In this document: positions 36,883-45,311 of the stretch, piece by piece
Position numbering within the stretch: the stretch's first letter is position 1
Layout of the letters: each line of letters starts with the position of its first letter
From: Sulfurovum sp. NBC37-1
GTDB lineage: Bacteria > Campylobacterota > Campylobacteria > Campylobacterales > Sulfurovaceae
Length of the DNA stretch: 64,000 bases
Direction: 5' to 3'
Assembly (NCBI RefSeq): GCF_000010345.1
Contig: NC_009663.1
Location: forward strand, 186,001-250,000
Translations under genes and position numbers: made by a program
Notes under the pieces: generated by a model
Told to the model about the DNA's origin: nothing
What the model saw: only the letters and a program-made list of their open reading frames with translations
Database searches by the model: none

Positions 36883-37150
36883 AGGGAACCTCTAATAATA
36901 GGTAATACCCACAATGGGCTTTGCAGATGTGAGATTGTGCAAAAGATTTATGAGTCCTAGCCATAGCTAAGACGAAGTAAATATCTTGTGCAAGATTGCG
37001 TCTGCAAAGCCCACCCTTTGGGCATCTCTAGCTTTCGCCTATGCGTCGTTATTCTTTTTTACCTTAGCTACGGCTAGGGTTTCAAAAGAGTGCCTAGCCT
37101 AGACAAAAGCTAGAGATGTTGCGGGTATTACCTATTATTAGAGGTTCCCT
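36883..37150 (+). mobile_element. 268-bp inverted-repeat (MITE-like) element with two hairpin arms
   Basis: Perfect 28-bp terminal inverted repeats (36883-36910 and 37123-37150), starting AGGGAACCTCTAATAATAGG. No ORF. Arm 1: TGGGCTTTGCAGA (36915-36927) with TCTGCAAAGCCCA (37001-37013). Arm 2: CATCTCTAGCTTT (37023-37035) with AAAGCTAGAGATG (37106-37118). Within the loops, CCTAGCCATAGCTAAG (36956-36971) is complementary to CTTAGCTACGGCTAGG (37063-37078) at 15 of 16 positions. Located between the rpmE promoter and its gene. A solo end of the same family is at 33124-33156. Confidence 0.85.
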
Positions 37151-37168
37151 AAACTAAAAGGTTCAAAC

Positions 37169-37369
37169 ATGAGAAAAGGTATTCACCCTGAATATATGGA
37201 ATGTAAAGTCACTTGTGCCTGCGGGAACAAGTTCGAAGTAAGATCGAACAAACCTGAAATGAGCATCGATATCTGTAACGAATGTCACCCGTTCTTCACA
37301 GGTTCTGAGAAGATCCTTGATGCTGCCGGTAGAGTAGACAAGTTTAAGAAAAAATACAACCTCGGTTAA
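37169..37369 (+). CDS. rpmE: 50S ribosomal protein L31, zinc-binding form
   Basis: 66 aa. [12 protein letters not shown] and [14 protein letters not shown] hold the zinc cysteines of the C+ form. The usual L31 length. The promoter is separated from the gene by the 268-bp element, so expression may depend on read-through or a promoter within the element. Confidence 0.95.
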   Translation: MRKGIHPEYMECKVTCACGNKFEVRSNKPEMSIDICNECHPFFTGSEKILDAAGRVDKFKKKYNLG

Positions 37370-37457
37370 TTTTTCTTACGCACTGCTCCGCAAGCTGCGG
37401 GGTAAAAAACGCTCGGTTCTTCCGACGTTTCTTCTTCCAAACATTTAAAGTCATATT

Positions 37458-38270
37458 ATGCTTACCTTTGTTCCAACACCTATCGGAAACCCCCAGGATA
37501 TCACACTTCGCGCTATGAAGATTTTTGAAAAGGCTGAAATTTTTCTGTGTGAAGATACACGCCATACCAAACGGCTTTTGAAACTGCTTAAAGAGCGGTT
37601 TGCCATGGTGTATCCCGAAGCGGAATTCCACTCTTTCAACGAACACAACGGTGAAGAGAGACTTGCGCAGTTCGGTGAGGTGCTGGAGAGCAAAGAGGTG
37701 GTGTATGTCTCCGATGCGGGGATGCCGGTCATCTCCGACCCGGGGCAGCTGCTGGTGGCGTATTGTCAGCAAAATGCCATTGCATACGACGTGCTTCCTG
37801 GTGCATCAGCGGTCACTACAGCCTACGCGGCATCGGGCTTTGAAGAGGGAAAATTCCTCTTTTACGCCTTTTTGCCCCACAAGGGAAAAGAGCGTAGTTC
37901 TGCCTTGAGTGAAGCAATGAACAACGGATATAACACTGTGCTTTATGAAGCGCCTCATCGTTTGGAGAAGCTGCTTGACGAGATTGTAGAGATGGATGCA
38001 GAACGTGAACTTTTTCTGGCAAAAGAGATCAGTAAAAAGTATCAGCATTACTATAGAGGCAATGCCAAATCCCTCAGAGATGACTTTAAAGAGATAACGA
38101 TACGCGGTGAATGGGTCGTGGTCATCAAAGCAAAAAAAAGCCTGCACAAGTCTCTCAGTTTCGATGAAGTTCTCACGCTTGATCTACCACCGAAGGTCAA
38201 GGCAAAACTACTGGCACAGCTTAGTGACAGACCTGTCAAAGAGTGGTATGAAACCTTAATTAAACATTAG
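37458..38270 (+). CDS. rsmI: 16S rRNA (cytidine-1402-2'-O)-methyltransferase RsmI
   Basis: 270 aa. FVPTPIGNPQDITLRAMK, CEDTRHTKRLLKLL, SDAGMPVISDPGQLLVAYC and YEAPHRLEKLLDEI are RsmI signatures. Start ATG 37458. The space from rpmE contains a small hairpin CCGC-AAGCT-GCGG near 37389 that may end rpmE transcription. Confidence 0.95.
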   Translation: MLTFVPTPIGNPQDITLRAMKIFEKAEIFLCEDTRHTKRLLKLLKERFAMVYPEAEFHSFNEHNGEERLAQFGEVLESKEVVYVSDAGMPVISDPGQLLVAYCQQNAIAYDVLPGASAVTTAYAASGFEEGKFLFYAFLPHKGKERSSALSEAMNNGYNTVLYEAPHRLEKLLDEIVEMDAERELFLAKEISKKYQHYYRGNAKSLRDDFKEITIRGEWVVVIKAKKSLHKSLSFDEVLTLDLPPKVKAKLLAQLSDRPVKEWYETLIKH

Positions 38271-38309
38271 AAAACCACCCTCAAGTAAAAATTGGATAAA
38301 ATCTATCCT

Positions 38310-38996
38310 ATGATTATTTATGGGAAGCAGGTGTGCCTCTATGCTTTAGAGAAACACCCTGAGACTGTCAGCACTGTTTATGTCGCTAAAAAAGGGATCT
38401 TGCCGCAAAAGCTTTTTCACCAGTTCCACGACAAGATAAAGTTCCTCGAAGAGAAATGGGCACAGTCCATGAGCAAAGGCGGAAATCATCAGGGCTTGCT
38501 TCTGGAGATCTCGGAACTTGAACAGCCTTCTCTTTCGGACGTGAAAAGAGAGGATTTTCTTGTCATACTCGACGGGTTGACGGATGTGGGGAATATCGGT
38601 GCCATTGTGCGTAGTGCCTATGCACTGGGTGCGGATGCCGTGATCGCCACTGGAGTGAAGCAGTTGAACTTCGAAGCGATCGCAAGGACGAGTTCGGGGG
38701 CACTGCTGGATATGCCGTTCCTGCTGATACCGAACATCCTCGATGTCTGTAATGAGCTTCATCAGGTAGGCTTCAAGCTCTATGGTGCAGCGATGGAAGG
38801 TGACGCGGTGCAGTTGATGGAGTTCGAGCGTAAACGGGCATTGATACTGGGTAGTGAAGGCAAAGGGCTTTCCAAAAAGGCGCAGGGTAAGATAGATCAT
38901 CTCATTTCGATCGAGATGAAACATGCATTTGATTCTTTGAATGTCAGTGCAGCAGCAGCAATTTTAATACACAGGATGGGTTATGCAGTTAAGTGA
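38310..38996 (+). CDS. rlmB: TrmH/RlmB-family rRNA or tRNA 2'-O-methyltransferase
   Basis: 228 aa from ATG 38310 (MIIYGKQVCLYALEKHP); a TTG at 38292 was rejected. SPOUT motifs LDGLTDVGNIGAIVRSAYALG, ILGSEGKGLSKKAQ and SLNVSAAAAILIH. RlmB methylates G2251 of 23S rRNA; the exact substrate here is by homology only. Overlaps the next gene by 14 bases. Confidence 0.88.
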   Translation: MIIYGKQVCLYALEKHPETVSTVYVAKKGILPQKLFHQFHDKIKFLEEKWAQSMSKGGNHQGLLLEISELEQPSLSDVKREDFLVILDGLTDVGNIGAIVRSAYALGADAVIATGVKQLNFEAIARTSSGALLDMPFLLIPNILDVCNELHQVGFKLYGAAMEGDAVQLMEFERKRALILGSEGKGLSKKAQGKIDHLISIEMKHAFDSLNVSAAAAILIHRMGYAVK

Positions 38997-39504
38997 ATTA
39001 CTTGAAGAGAATACCACAAAAACGATCAGTGAAAGAACAAAGATCTCAGAAGAGAACCTGGAATATCTTCTGAACAATGATTTCGGTGCTATCAAAAAAG
39101 TAAAGATGCTGGGATTCATCTCCATTCTTGAGAGGGAATACGGTGTTAACCTGAGCAAACTCAAAGAAGAGGCCATGGCGTATTATGACCAACATGGTCT
39201 AGCCGAGAGTGTGACGATGGGACTCCCGATTATAGAAGAGAAGAAGGGAAGGTCAAAGTGGCTTTGGCTGATCGTTCCTATCCTGCTGGGATATGCCTCA
39301 TGGTTCTTTTTCAAGAACTATGACCAGTCTCAGCTAAAAGCACTGCTGCCGTTCAATGAAGCAAGCAGTGTAGAAAAAGTAACCCCTAAAAATACGGAAG
39401 TGGACAATGAAGAACTCAGTATCACAAATGTTCTGGCAGCCGAAGATAATAAGTCAGCCGCTTCACAGAACGATAATAACATAAACAGTTCAGAAAATAA
39501 GTAA
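38983..39504 (+). CDS. Single-pass membrane protein with N-terminal helix-turn-helix-like domain
   Basis: 173 aa. N-terminal ~80 residues are helical (LSELLEENTTKTISERTKISEENLEYL) and look like a RodZ-type HTH. One membrane helix (WLWLIVPILLGYASWFFF) is followed by a low-complexity, Asn- and Ser-rich periplasmic tail. A RodZ-like role in cell shape is possible; not established. Co-translated with rlmB. Confidence 0.6.
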   Translation: MQLSELLEENTTKTISERTKISEENLEYLLNNDFGAIKKVKMLGFISILEREYGVNLSKLKEEAMAYYDQHGLAESVTMGLPIIEEKKGRSKWLWLIVPILLGYASWFFFKNYDQSQLKALLPFNEASSVEKVTPKNTEVDNEELSITNVLAAEDNKSAASQNDNNINSSENK

Positions 39505-39515
39505 GAGAGAAAAGT

Positions 39516-40739
39516 ATGTTTGATGAAATACAGTTTGAAAAAATAAACAGATTACCAAAATACCTGTTCGCGGAGATCAATGATCTGAAGATGGATCTGC
39601 GACGCAAAGGCCAGGATATCATCGATTTTTCCATGGGAAATCCAGATGCGGATACACCGCAGCCGATCATAGACAAGCTCTGTGAGGTGGCACAGCGTTC
39701 CAAGACACATGGTTACAGTGCCAGTAAAGGGATCTACAAACTTCGTCTGGCCATGAGTGACTGGTACAAGAGAAAGTACAATGCGGACCTTGATCCGGAT
39801 ACAGAGATCGTTGCGACCATGGGAAGCAAAGAAGGATACGTACACCTGGTACAGGCGATCTCCAACCCCGGAGATGTGGCGATCGTACCCGATCCTACCT
39901 ATCCGATCCACTCTCAGGCATTCATTCTTGCAGGCGCGAATGTCGAGAAGATGCACCTGATCTTCAATGAGGAGACCTTTGAGGTGGATGAGGACCGTTT
40001 CCTTTCCGATCTCGAGGAGGCACTGGACAACTCTGTGCCGCAGGCCAAGTTCCTTGTAGTGAATTTCCCGCACAACCCGACAACAGCAACAGTAACGCCG
40101 CGGTTCTATGAAAGACTGGTTGCACTGGCAAAAGAGAAGCGTTTTTACATTATTTCTGACATTGCCTATGCCGATATTACCTTTGACGGATACAGGACAC
40201 CTTCCATCATGGAGGTAGAAGGGGCAAAAGATGTGGCTGTAGAGGCTTATACGATGTCCAAATCCTACAATATGGCAGGATGGAGAGTTGGTTTCGTGGT
40301 TGGAAACAAAAAACTCATCAGTGCACTTCAGGCAATAAAGTCCTGGCTGGATTACGGTATGTTCACGCCTATTCAGGTAGCTGCCACCGTTGCGCTGAAT
40401 GAGCATCATGATGTTCCTGTCAAACAGATCATTCCGCTTTATGAAAAAAGGCGTGATGTGATGGTCAAGGCATTTAGCAACGCAGGTTGGCCGTTGGCAA
40501 AACCGAATGCCTCAATGTTCATCTGGGGAAAGATCCCTGAAGCGGCACGGGAAATGGGTTCACTTGAGTTCTCCAAACAACTGTTGATCCATGCCGGTGT
40601 GGCGGTAAGTCCCGGTGTCGGATTCGGCAAGTACGGTGACGAATATGTACGTATCGCGCTGATCGAGAACGAAAAGCGTATCCGTCAGGCGGCAAAAAAT
40701 ATCAAGAAGTTCCTGAAAGAACTTGAAGCAAAGAAGTAA
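39516..40739 (+). CDS. PLP-dependent aminotransferase (class I, AlaT/AspC-like)
   Basis: 407 aa. IIDFSMGNPDADTPQ, YSASKGIYKLR, DPTYPIHSQAF, NFPHNPTTATV and the PLP lysine in YTMSKSYNMAGWRVG. Next to homoserine dehydrogenase, suggesting a role in aspartate-family or alanine metabolism; substrate uncertain. Three bases before hom. Confidence 0.9.
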   Translation: MFDEIQFEKINRLPKYLFAEINDLKMDLRRKGQDIIDFSMGNPDADTPQPIIDKLCEVAQRSKTHGYSASKGIYKLRLAMSDWYKRKYNADLDPDTEIVATMGSKEGYVHLVQAISNPGDVAIVPDPTYPIHSQAFILAGANVEKMHLIFNEETFEVDEDRFLSDLEEALDNSVPQAKFLVVNFPHNPTTATVTPRFYERLVALAKEKRFYIISDIAYADITFDGYRTPSIMEVEGAKDVAVEAYTMSKSYNMAGWRVGFVVGNKKLISALQAIKSWLDYGMFTPIQVAATVALNEHHDVPVKQIIPLYEKRRDVMVKAFSNAGWPLAKPNASMFIWGKIPEAAREMGSLEFSKQLLIHAGVAVSPGVGFGKYGDEYVRIALIENEKRIRQAAKNIKKFLKELEAKK

Positions 40740-40742
40740 AAG

Positions 40743-42020
40743 ATGGTCAAAATTGGAATTCTGGGTGTAGGCACCGTGGGTGCAAGTGTCGCGAAGATAC
40801 TTGAAGAGAACGGTGATATCATCGAAGCAAGAGCCGGCAAGAAGATCGTTGTCAAATCGGGTGTGGTCAAGAACCTGAACAAAGAGAGAGGTGTCGATAT
40901 TGTATTGAGCGATAATCCTTCAGATGTCATAGATGATCCTGAGATCGATATCGTCGTGGAACTGATGGGTGGCGTGGAAGAACCTTATGCCCTGGTCAAA
41001 AGAGCTTTGGAGAACGGTAAAGCGGTAGTGACGGCGAATAAAGCACTGCTTGCCTACCACCGTTACGAGCTTCAGGAGATCGCAGGAGATATCCCTTTGA
41101 TGTATGAAGCGAGTACTGCCGGAGGGATCCCTGTGATCGGTGCATTGAGAACAGGTCTTTCCGCCAACCATATTGACTCCATTCAGGGAATCATGAACGG
41201 TACCTGCAACTATATGCTTACCAAAATGATCAATGAGGGTGCGCAGTATGATGAGATACTCAAAGAAGCACAGGAGCTTGGATATGCCGAAGCGGACCCT
41301 ACCTTCGACGTGGGTGGTTTCGATGCATCGCACAAACTGCTGATCCTGGCTTCCATCGCATATGGCCTGGATGCCAAACCGGAAGATATCCTCATAGAAG
41401 GTATCGAGAACATTACCCAGACCGATGTGGCTTTTGCCAGAGAGTTCGGTTATGAGATCAAGCTGCTGGGTATCGCCAAAAAAGTACAGGATGAAAATGG
41501 TGAAAACGGTGTGGAGCTGCGTGTACATGCGACCATGATACCGCAGGAAAGTATGATCGCCAAAGTGGATGGCGTGATGAATGCCGTGACCGTTGTAGGT
41601 GACCGTGTGGGCGAAACGATGTATTACGGGCCGGGAGCCGGCGGCGATGCCACCGCTTCCGCGGTCATTGCTGACATCGTCGACATCGTGCGTGGAAACC
41701 AGGGACCGATGCTCGGGTATAAAAAAGGGTTGGAGAGTGGCCTCAGACTCTTGAGCAAAGATGAGATCGTGACGCAGTACTATATCCGGTTGGAAGTCGA
41801 TGACCAGAGCGGGGTATTGGCTGCCATCACCTCTACGCTGGGTGAGTTCGGTATCTCCATAGAGTCCATGCTTCAAAAACCGACCCACAACGAAGAGATC
41901 GCGAAGCTTCTTTTCACAACGCACAAGACCCAGGAGAGCAAGATGCAGAATGCGATCGAAGCACTTTGGAAACTCGATGTGGTACACGGCGAGATCGCTA
42001 TGATGCGTATAGAGAAATAA
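40743..42020 (+). CDS. hom: Homoserine dehydrogenase
   Basis: 425 aa. NAD(P) motif GILGVGTVGASVAKIL, VTANKALLAYH, YEASTAGGIPVIGALR, NGTCNYMLTKM and EADPTFDVGGFDASHKLLIL; C-terminal ACT domain (RLEVDDQSGVLAAITSTLGEFG) for feedback control. Makes homoserine for threonine and methionine. Nine bases before yajQ. Confidence 0.95.
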   Translation: MVKIGILGVGTVGASVAKILEENGDIIEARAGKKIVVKSGVVKNLNKERGVDIVLSDNPSDVIDDPEIDIVVELMGGVEEPYALVKRALENGKAVVTANKALLAYHRYELQEIAGDIPLMYEASTAGGIPVIGALRTGLSANHIDSIQGIMNGTCNYMLTKMINEGAQYDEILKEAQELGYAEADPTFDVGGFDASHKLLILASIAYGLDAKPEDILIEGIENITQTDVAFAREFGYEIKLLGIAKKVQDENGENGVELRVHATMIPQESMIAKVDGVMNAVTVVGDRVGETMYYGPGAGGDATASAVIADIVDIVRGNQGPMLGYKKGLESGLRLLSKDEIVTQYYIRLEVDDQSGVLAAITSTLGEFGISIESMLQKPTHNEEIAKLLFTTHKTQESKMQNAIEALWKLDVVHGEIAMMRIEK

Positions 42021-42029
42021 GGAGAAGGG

Positions 42030-42530
42030 ATGGCAAAAGATCACTATTTTGATATATCTGCCAAGCTGGATATGATGGAAATGAAAAATGCTATCGAGCA
42101 GGCAAAAAAAGAGGTGAGTACACGTTTCGATTTCAAGGGAATTATGGTAGAGATAGACTTGAATGAAAAAGCGAAAGTACTGAATCTCTCCAGTTCCAGT
42201 GACAGTAAGATAGATGCACTCAAAGATATCGTGATGAGCAAGATGATAAAGCGTGGGCTTTCCACCAAGTCACTTGATGAGGTAAAAACGGAAGGGATCA
42301 GCGGCGGAAATGTGAAGGTGGTTTACCGTATCGTTGACAGCATTGAAAAAGATGAGGCAAAGAAGATCGTCAAGGCGATCAAGGATGCCAAGTTGAAGGT
42401 TACGCCTTCCATTCAGGGTGATGAGATACGTGTTACCGGGAAAAAGATAGATGATCTGCAGGCGGTGATCGCCTTGGTCAAGCAGATGGAGGATCTCAAA
42501 GCACCATTGACTTTTGGGAACTTCAAGTAG
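42030..42530 (+). CDS. yajQ: YajQ-family nucleotide-binding protein
   Basis: 166 aa. HYFDISAKLDMMEMKNAIEQ, STRFDFKG, SKMIKRGL and IQGDEIRVTGKKIDDLQ are family hallmarks. Some YajQ proteins bind cyclic-di-GMP; the role here is unknown. The stop TAG is part of a GTAG-type REP. Confidence 0.92.
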   Translation: MAKDHYFDISAKLDMMEMKNAIEQAKKEVSTRFDFKGIMVEIDLNEKAKVLNLSSSSDSKIDALKDIVMSKMIKRGLSTKSLDEVKTEGISGGNVKVVYRIVDSIEKDEAKKIVKAIKDAKLKVTPSIQGDEIRVTGKKIDDLQAVIALVKQMEDLKAPLTFGNFK

Positions 42531-42548
42531 GGTGCGCAATTGCGCACC
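42527..42548 (+). repeat. GTAG-type REP hairpin forming the yajQ stop
   Basis: GTAG followed by the perfect palindrome GGTGCGCAATTGCGCACC. Nearly identical to the copies at 52621 and 52668, which have T-A in place of the second C-G pair. The TAG of GTAG ends yajQ. Confidence 0.8.
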
Positions 42549-42587
42549 ATTTTTCAATCCTGCACTCCAAATCAGTTGAACGGCTGA

Positions 42588-42833
42588 TTAGCCACAGTGT
42601 CCCCCACCACAGCATCCTGAGTGTACTCTTGGGTTTTCCGCTACGAATATATCGAAATTCTGTCCATCTTCTTCAAGCCTGAAGTCATGCTTATTACAGA
42701 ACTCTTCGTTCATAAGATTTAGCATTTTTATTGCTTCTATGAGGGCATCGTCTTTATTCTCAAAGGCTACATTGTTCGTTAAGCCGCTTTTTCGGAAACA
42801 TCCGCACTCTTTTTCTACAGTAATTGTAAACAT
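42588..42833 (-). CDS. Small protein with Cys/Gly-rich metal-binding tail
   Basis: 81 aa from the ATG at 42833 (MFTITVEKECGCFRKSGL), with AAGGATAAAT before it. Ends SGCCGGGHCG, with an ECGCF pair near the N-terminus, so metal binding is likely. No family recognised. Divergent from the formate dehydrogenase gene. Confidence 0.65.
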   Translation of the reverse strand: MFTITVEKECGCFRKSGLTNNVAFENKDDALIEAIKMLNLMNEEFCNKHDFRLEEDGQNFDIFVAENPRVHSGCCGGGHCG

Positions 42834-42966
42834 ATTTATCCTTTTTGATATAATTGTTTCTAACAATAACCGCAAGGGCTTAAAAAAAACGTTAATTTAA
42901 GTCCAAATAGGATAAATTTACTCTTATTTATTGTAAAAAGAAGCATGTTGACTGAAAAGGCGTACT

Positions 42967-45078
42967 ATGACAAAGAAATATGAGAGAGAAGAGATAGAGA
43001 GTGTCTGTACCTATTGTGGTGTCGGGTGCGATATTACGGGTGTGGTGGAGAACAACAAGATCGTAAAGATATTTGCACAGAAGGACGGGGTGGTTTCTGA
43101 AGGAAAACTCTGTATTAAAGGCAAGTACGGGTATGACTTTGTCGATGCAAAGGACCGGATACGTGAACCGCGTATTAAAAAGACTTTTTTGGAAAAAAAT
43201 CCTCATATCCAGAAGCAGTTTTCTTCAAAACTTTCCGAATTCGATACCAATTATATGACCTGCGATCTGGATACGGCAACCACGATCGCCGCCATGAAAT
43301 TTGCTGAGATCAAAGAGAAATACGGCAGTGACAGTTTCTGTGCCATCGGCGGGGCCAGGACTTCCTGTGAATCCGCTTATGCCTTCCAGAAGTTCTGTCG
43401 TGAGACCATGGACTCTCCACATGTGGACAACTGTGCGAGAGTCTGTCATTCTCCAAGCCTCAAAGGGATGAGAGCGACCATCGGTGAGGGTGCTGCAACC
43501 AATCCGTACAACGATATCTACGAGTGTGAATATATGATCGTTATCGGTTCCAACACGATGGAAGCACATCCGATCATCGCGAACCGTATTGTCGATATGG
43601 CAAAGAAACATAACAACCTTTCCGTGATCGACGTGCGCGAAACAAAGCTGGCAAGACTGGCAAAACACAATTGTGTCATCCCTTTTGAATCCAACCTGCT
43701 CATACTCAATATGATGGCTTATGTGATCATCGATGAAGAGCTGTACGACGAGAGTTTCATTAACACCCGTACCAAGGGTTTTGAGGAATTCAAAGAGAAG
43801 ATACTGAACGATCCGTATGCCGATCCCTCTTTCTTTAAAGAGGTCGAAGGGTATGAGTATCTTGCAAAAATGATCCCCAATATTGCAAGAGAGTATGCCG
43901 TCAAAAAATCGATGATCTTCTGGGGTCTGGGCATCACCGAGCATCTGGACGGTTCCTATGCAGTCATGGCGATCACCCACCTGGCATTGATGACGGGGAA
44001 TGTCGGAAAGACGGGTGCGGGCCTGATGCCGCTTCGTGGACAAAACAATGTACAGGGTGCCTGCGATATGGGATGTCTGCCATACTTTGCACCGGATTAT
44101 CAGCAGCCAAAAGTAGAAGGACTGATGACACCGCAGCTTGTGGATGCGATGATAGAAGGACGTATTAAGGGGCTGCTCAACATGGGAGAGGATATCACCC
44201 ATATCCACCCCAATGTCAACAAGACAGAAAAGGCGATTGGAGAGCTTGAGTTCCTGATGGTACAGGAGCTTTTCATGAACGATATTGCCCAGCGTGCCGA
44301 CATGGTCATCGGTGTGCGTTCGGCCTACGAGAAGACAGGTGTCTATGTCAATGCAATGCGCCGTCTGCACCTCTCACAGCCACTGGTTAAATCCGATCTT
44401 CCTGATGACTGGGAAGTGCTTACACAAATGGCACAGAAACTTGGGGACGGAGAGAACTTCAACTTCAAAACATCCGAAGATGTCTGGAACGAGGTAAGGG
44501 AAGTGGCACCACGCAGATTCAGCGGTGCGGACTACTACAGGCTGGCACGTCACAGAAAAAGAGGGATGCAGTGGCCGATCTACCATGAGGATACCCCGGT
44601 ACTCCATCTGCTTGATTTCCGTACGGATGACGGACTTGGAAAATATGTCTACAAGCAGTATGAGCCAAGGGGCATGGTACAGGAGATCATGGAAAAGAGA
44701 TTTTATAATGACTCTCTTGAAGGGTATTACCTGACAACGGGCCGCACACTGGCACACTACAACAATGCCGCCCAAACCAAAAGAAGCTCCAAACTTGATA
44801 CAAAATACGATGAAGATGTCCTCCTCGCACCACTTGATGATGAAGAGAAGTTCGGTGACAAAGTGATCCTGAAAAGTGAGTATGGAGAAAGTGAAGCGCT
44901 GACGGTAAAATATACCGAAAAGGTAAAGGCAAAGACACTTTTCTGCACCTTTCACCATGCCAAAAGCCGTATCAATGCGCTTTTTGGGGATGAGTGTGAT
45001 GAGCTTATTATGACGGCAAGATTCAAATCGGTCAAGGTAGATGTGATCCCTGTAGGGGATGAGATCGCTTGCGGATAA
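42967..45078 (+). CDS. Formate dehydrogenase catalytic subunit (molybdopterin, cysteine form)
   Basis: 703 aa. N-terminal 4Fe-4S ligands CTYCGVGCDITG ... KLCIKGK. The active-site motif reads VDNCARVCHSPS, so Cys takes the place of selenocysteine, and the catalytic His follows. Later GKTGAGLMPLRGQNNVQGACDMG and HHAKSRINALF (C-terminal domain). No signal peptide, so cytoplasmic. No partner subunit (beta, gamma or NAD module) is beside it; a soluble FdhF-like enzyme reducing CO2 or oxidising formate is possible. Confidence 0.88.
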   Translation: MTKKYEREEIESVCTYCGVGCDITGVVENNKIVKIFAQKDGVVSEGKLCIKGKYGYDFVDAKDRIREPRIKKTFLEKNPHIQKQFSSKLSEFDTNYMTCDLDTATTIAAMKFAEIKEKYGSDSFCAIGGARTSCESAYAFQKFCRETMDSPHVDNCARVCHSPSLKGMRATIGEGAATNPYNDIYECEYMIVIGSNTMEAHPIIANRIVDMAKKHNNLSVIDVRETKLARLAKHNCVIPFESNLLILNMMAYVIIDEELYDESFINTRTKGFEEFKEKILNDPYADPSFFKEVEGYEYLAKMIPNIAREYAVKKSMIFWGLGITEHLDGSYAVMAITHLALMTGNVGKTGAGLMPLRGQNNVQGACDMGCLPYFAPDYQQPKVEGLMTPQLVDAMIEGRIKGLLNMGEDITHIHPNVNKTEKAIGELEFLMVQELFMNDIAQRADMVIGVRSAYEKTGVYVNAMRRLHLSQPLVKSDLPDDWEVLTQMAQKLGDGENFNFKTSEDVWNEVREVAPRRFSGADYYRLARHRKRGMQWPIYHEDTPVLHLLDFRTDDGLGKYVYKQYEPRGMVQEIMEKRFYNDSLEGYYLTTGRTLAHYNNAAQTKRSSKLDTKYDEDVLLAPLDDEEKFGDKVILKSEYGESEALTVKYTEKVKAKTLFCTFHHAKSRINALFGDECDELIMTARFKSVKVDVIPVGDEIACG

Positions 45079-45083
45079 TCTGA

Positions 45084-45136
45084 AAGGTCACAGTTTGTGA
45101 CCTTATAAAACCTCCTATATAGAACATTTTATAAGG
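45084..45136 (+). terminator. Two hairpins after the formate dehydrogenase gene
   Basis: First AAGGTCACA / TGTGACCTT with loop GTT (45084-45104), sharing AGGTCACANNNTGTGACCT with the palindrome at 46621-46651. Second CCTTATAAAA / TTTTATAAGG (45101-45136), followed by T-rich DNA. Together a probable terminator. Confidence 0.5.
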
Positions 45137-45188
45137 TTTTTTATAGAAGGATATATGTTTATGACTCGCAAACATCGCTACAGCGGAT

Positions 45189-45219
45189 AACCTTATAAAA
45201 TATGTTAGATTATGAGGTT
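45189..45219 (+). repeat. Second CCTTATAA hairpin upstream of the unknown gene
   Basis: AACCTTATAA / TTATGAGGTT, imperfect. ATCGCTACAGCGGATAA at 45174-45190 partly repeats the 3' end of the formate dehydrogenase gene (45064-45078), so this stretch may have been duplicated on insertion. Confidence 0.4.
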
Positions 45220-45311
45220 TTCGTTTTTACCTTAATAGCTTTGTAGTATTTTCTCAATATCAAGACATTTCTGATACACTCTTAATAATAAAAAATTAGG
45301 AAGTAAAAGCT

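Noticed and set aside
40920-42044. 374-codon open frame antisense to hom
   Set aside because: Fully overlapped by hom, no family similarity, no ribosome site.
43225-44370. 381-codon open frame antisense to the formate dehydrogenase gene
   Set aside because: Mirror of a strongly supported gene; His/Cys-rich translation without domain or start signal.
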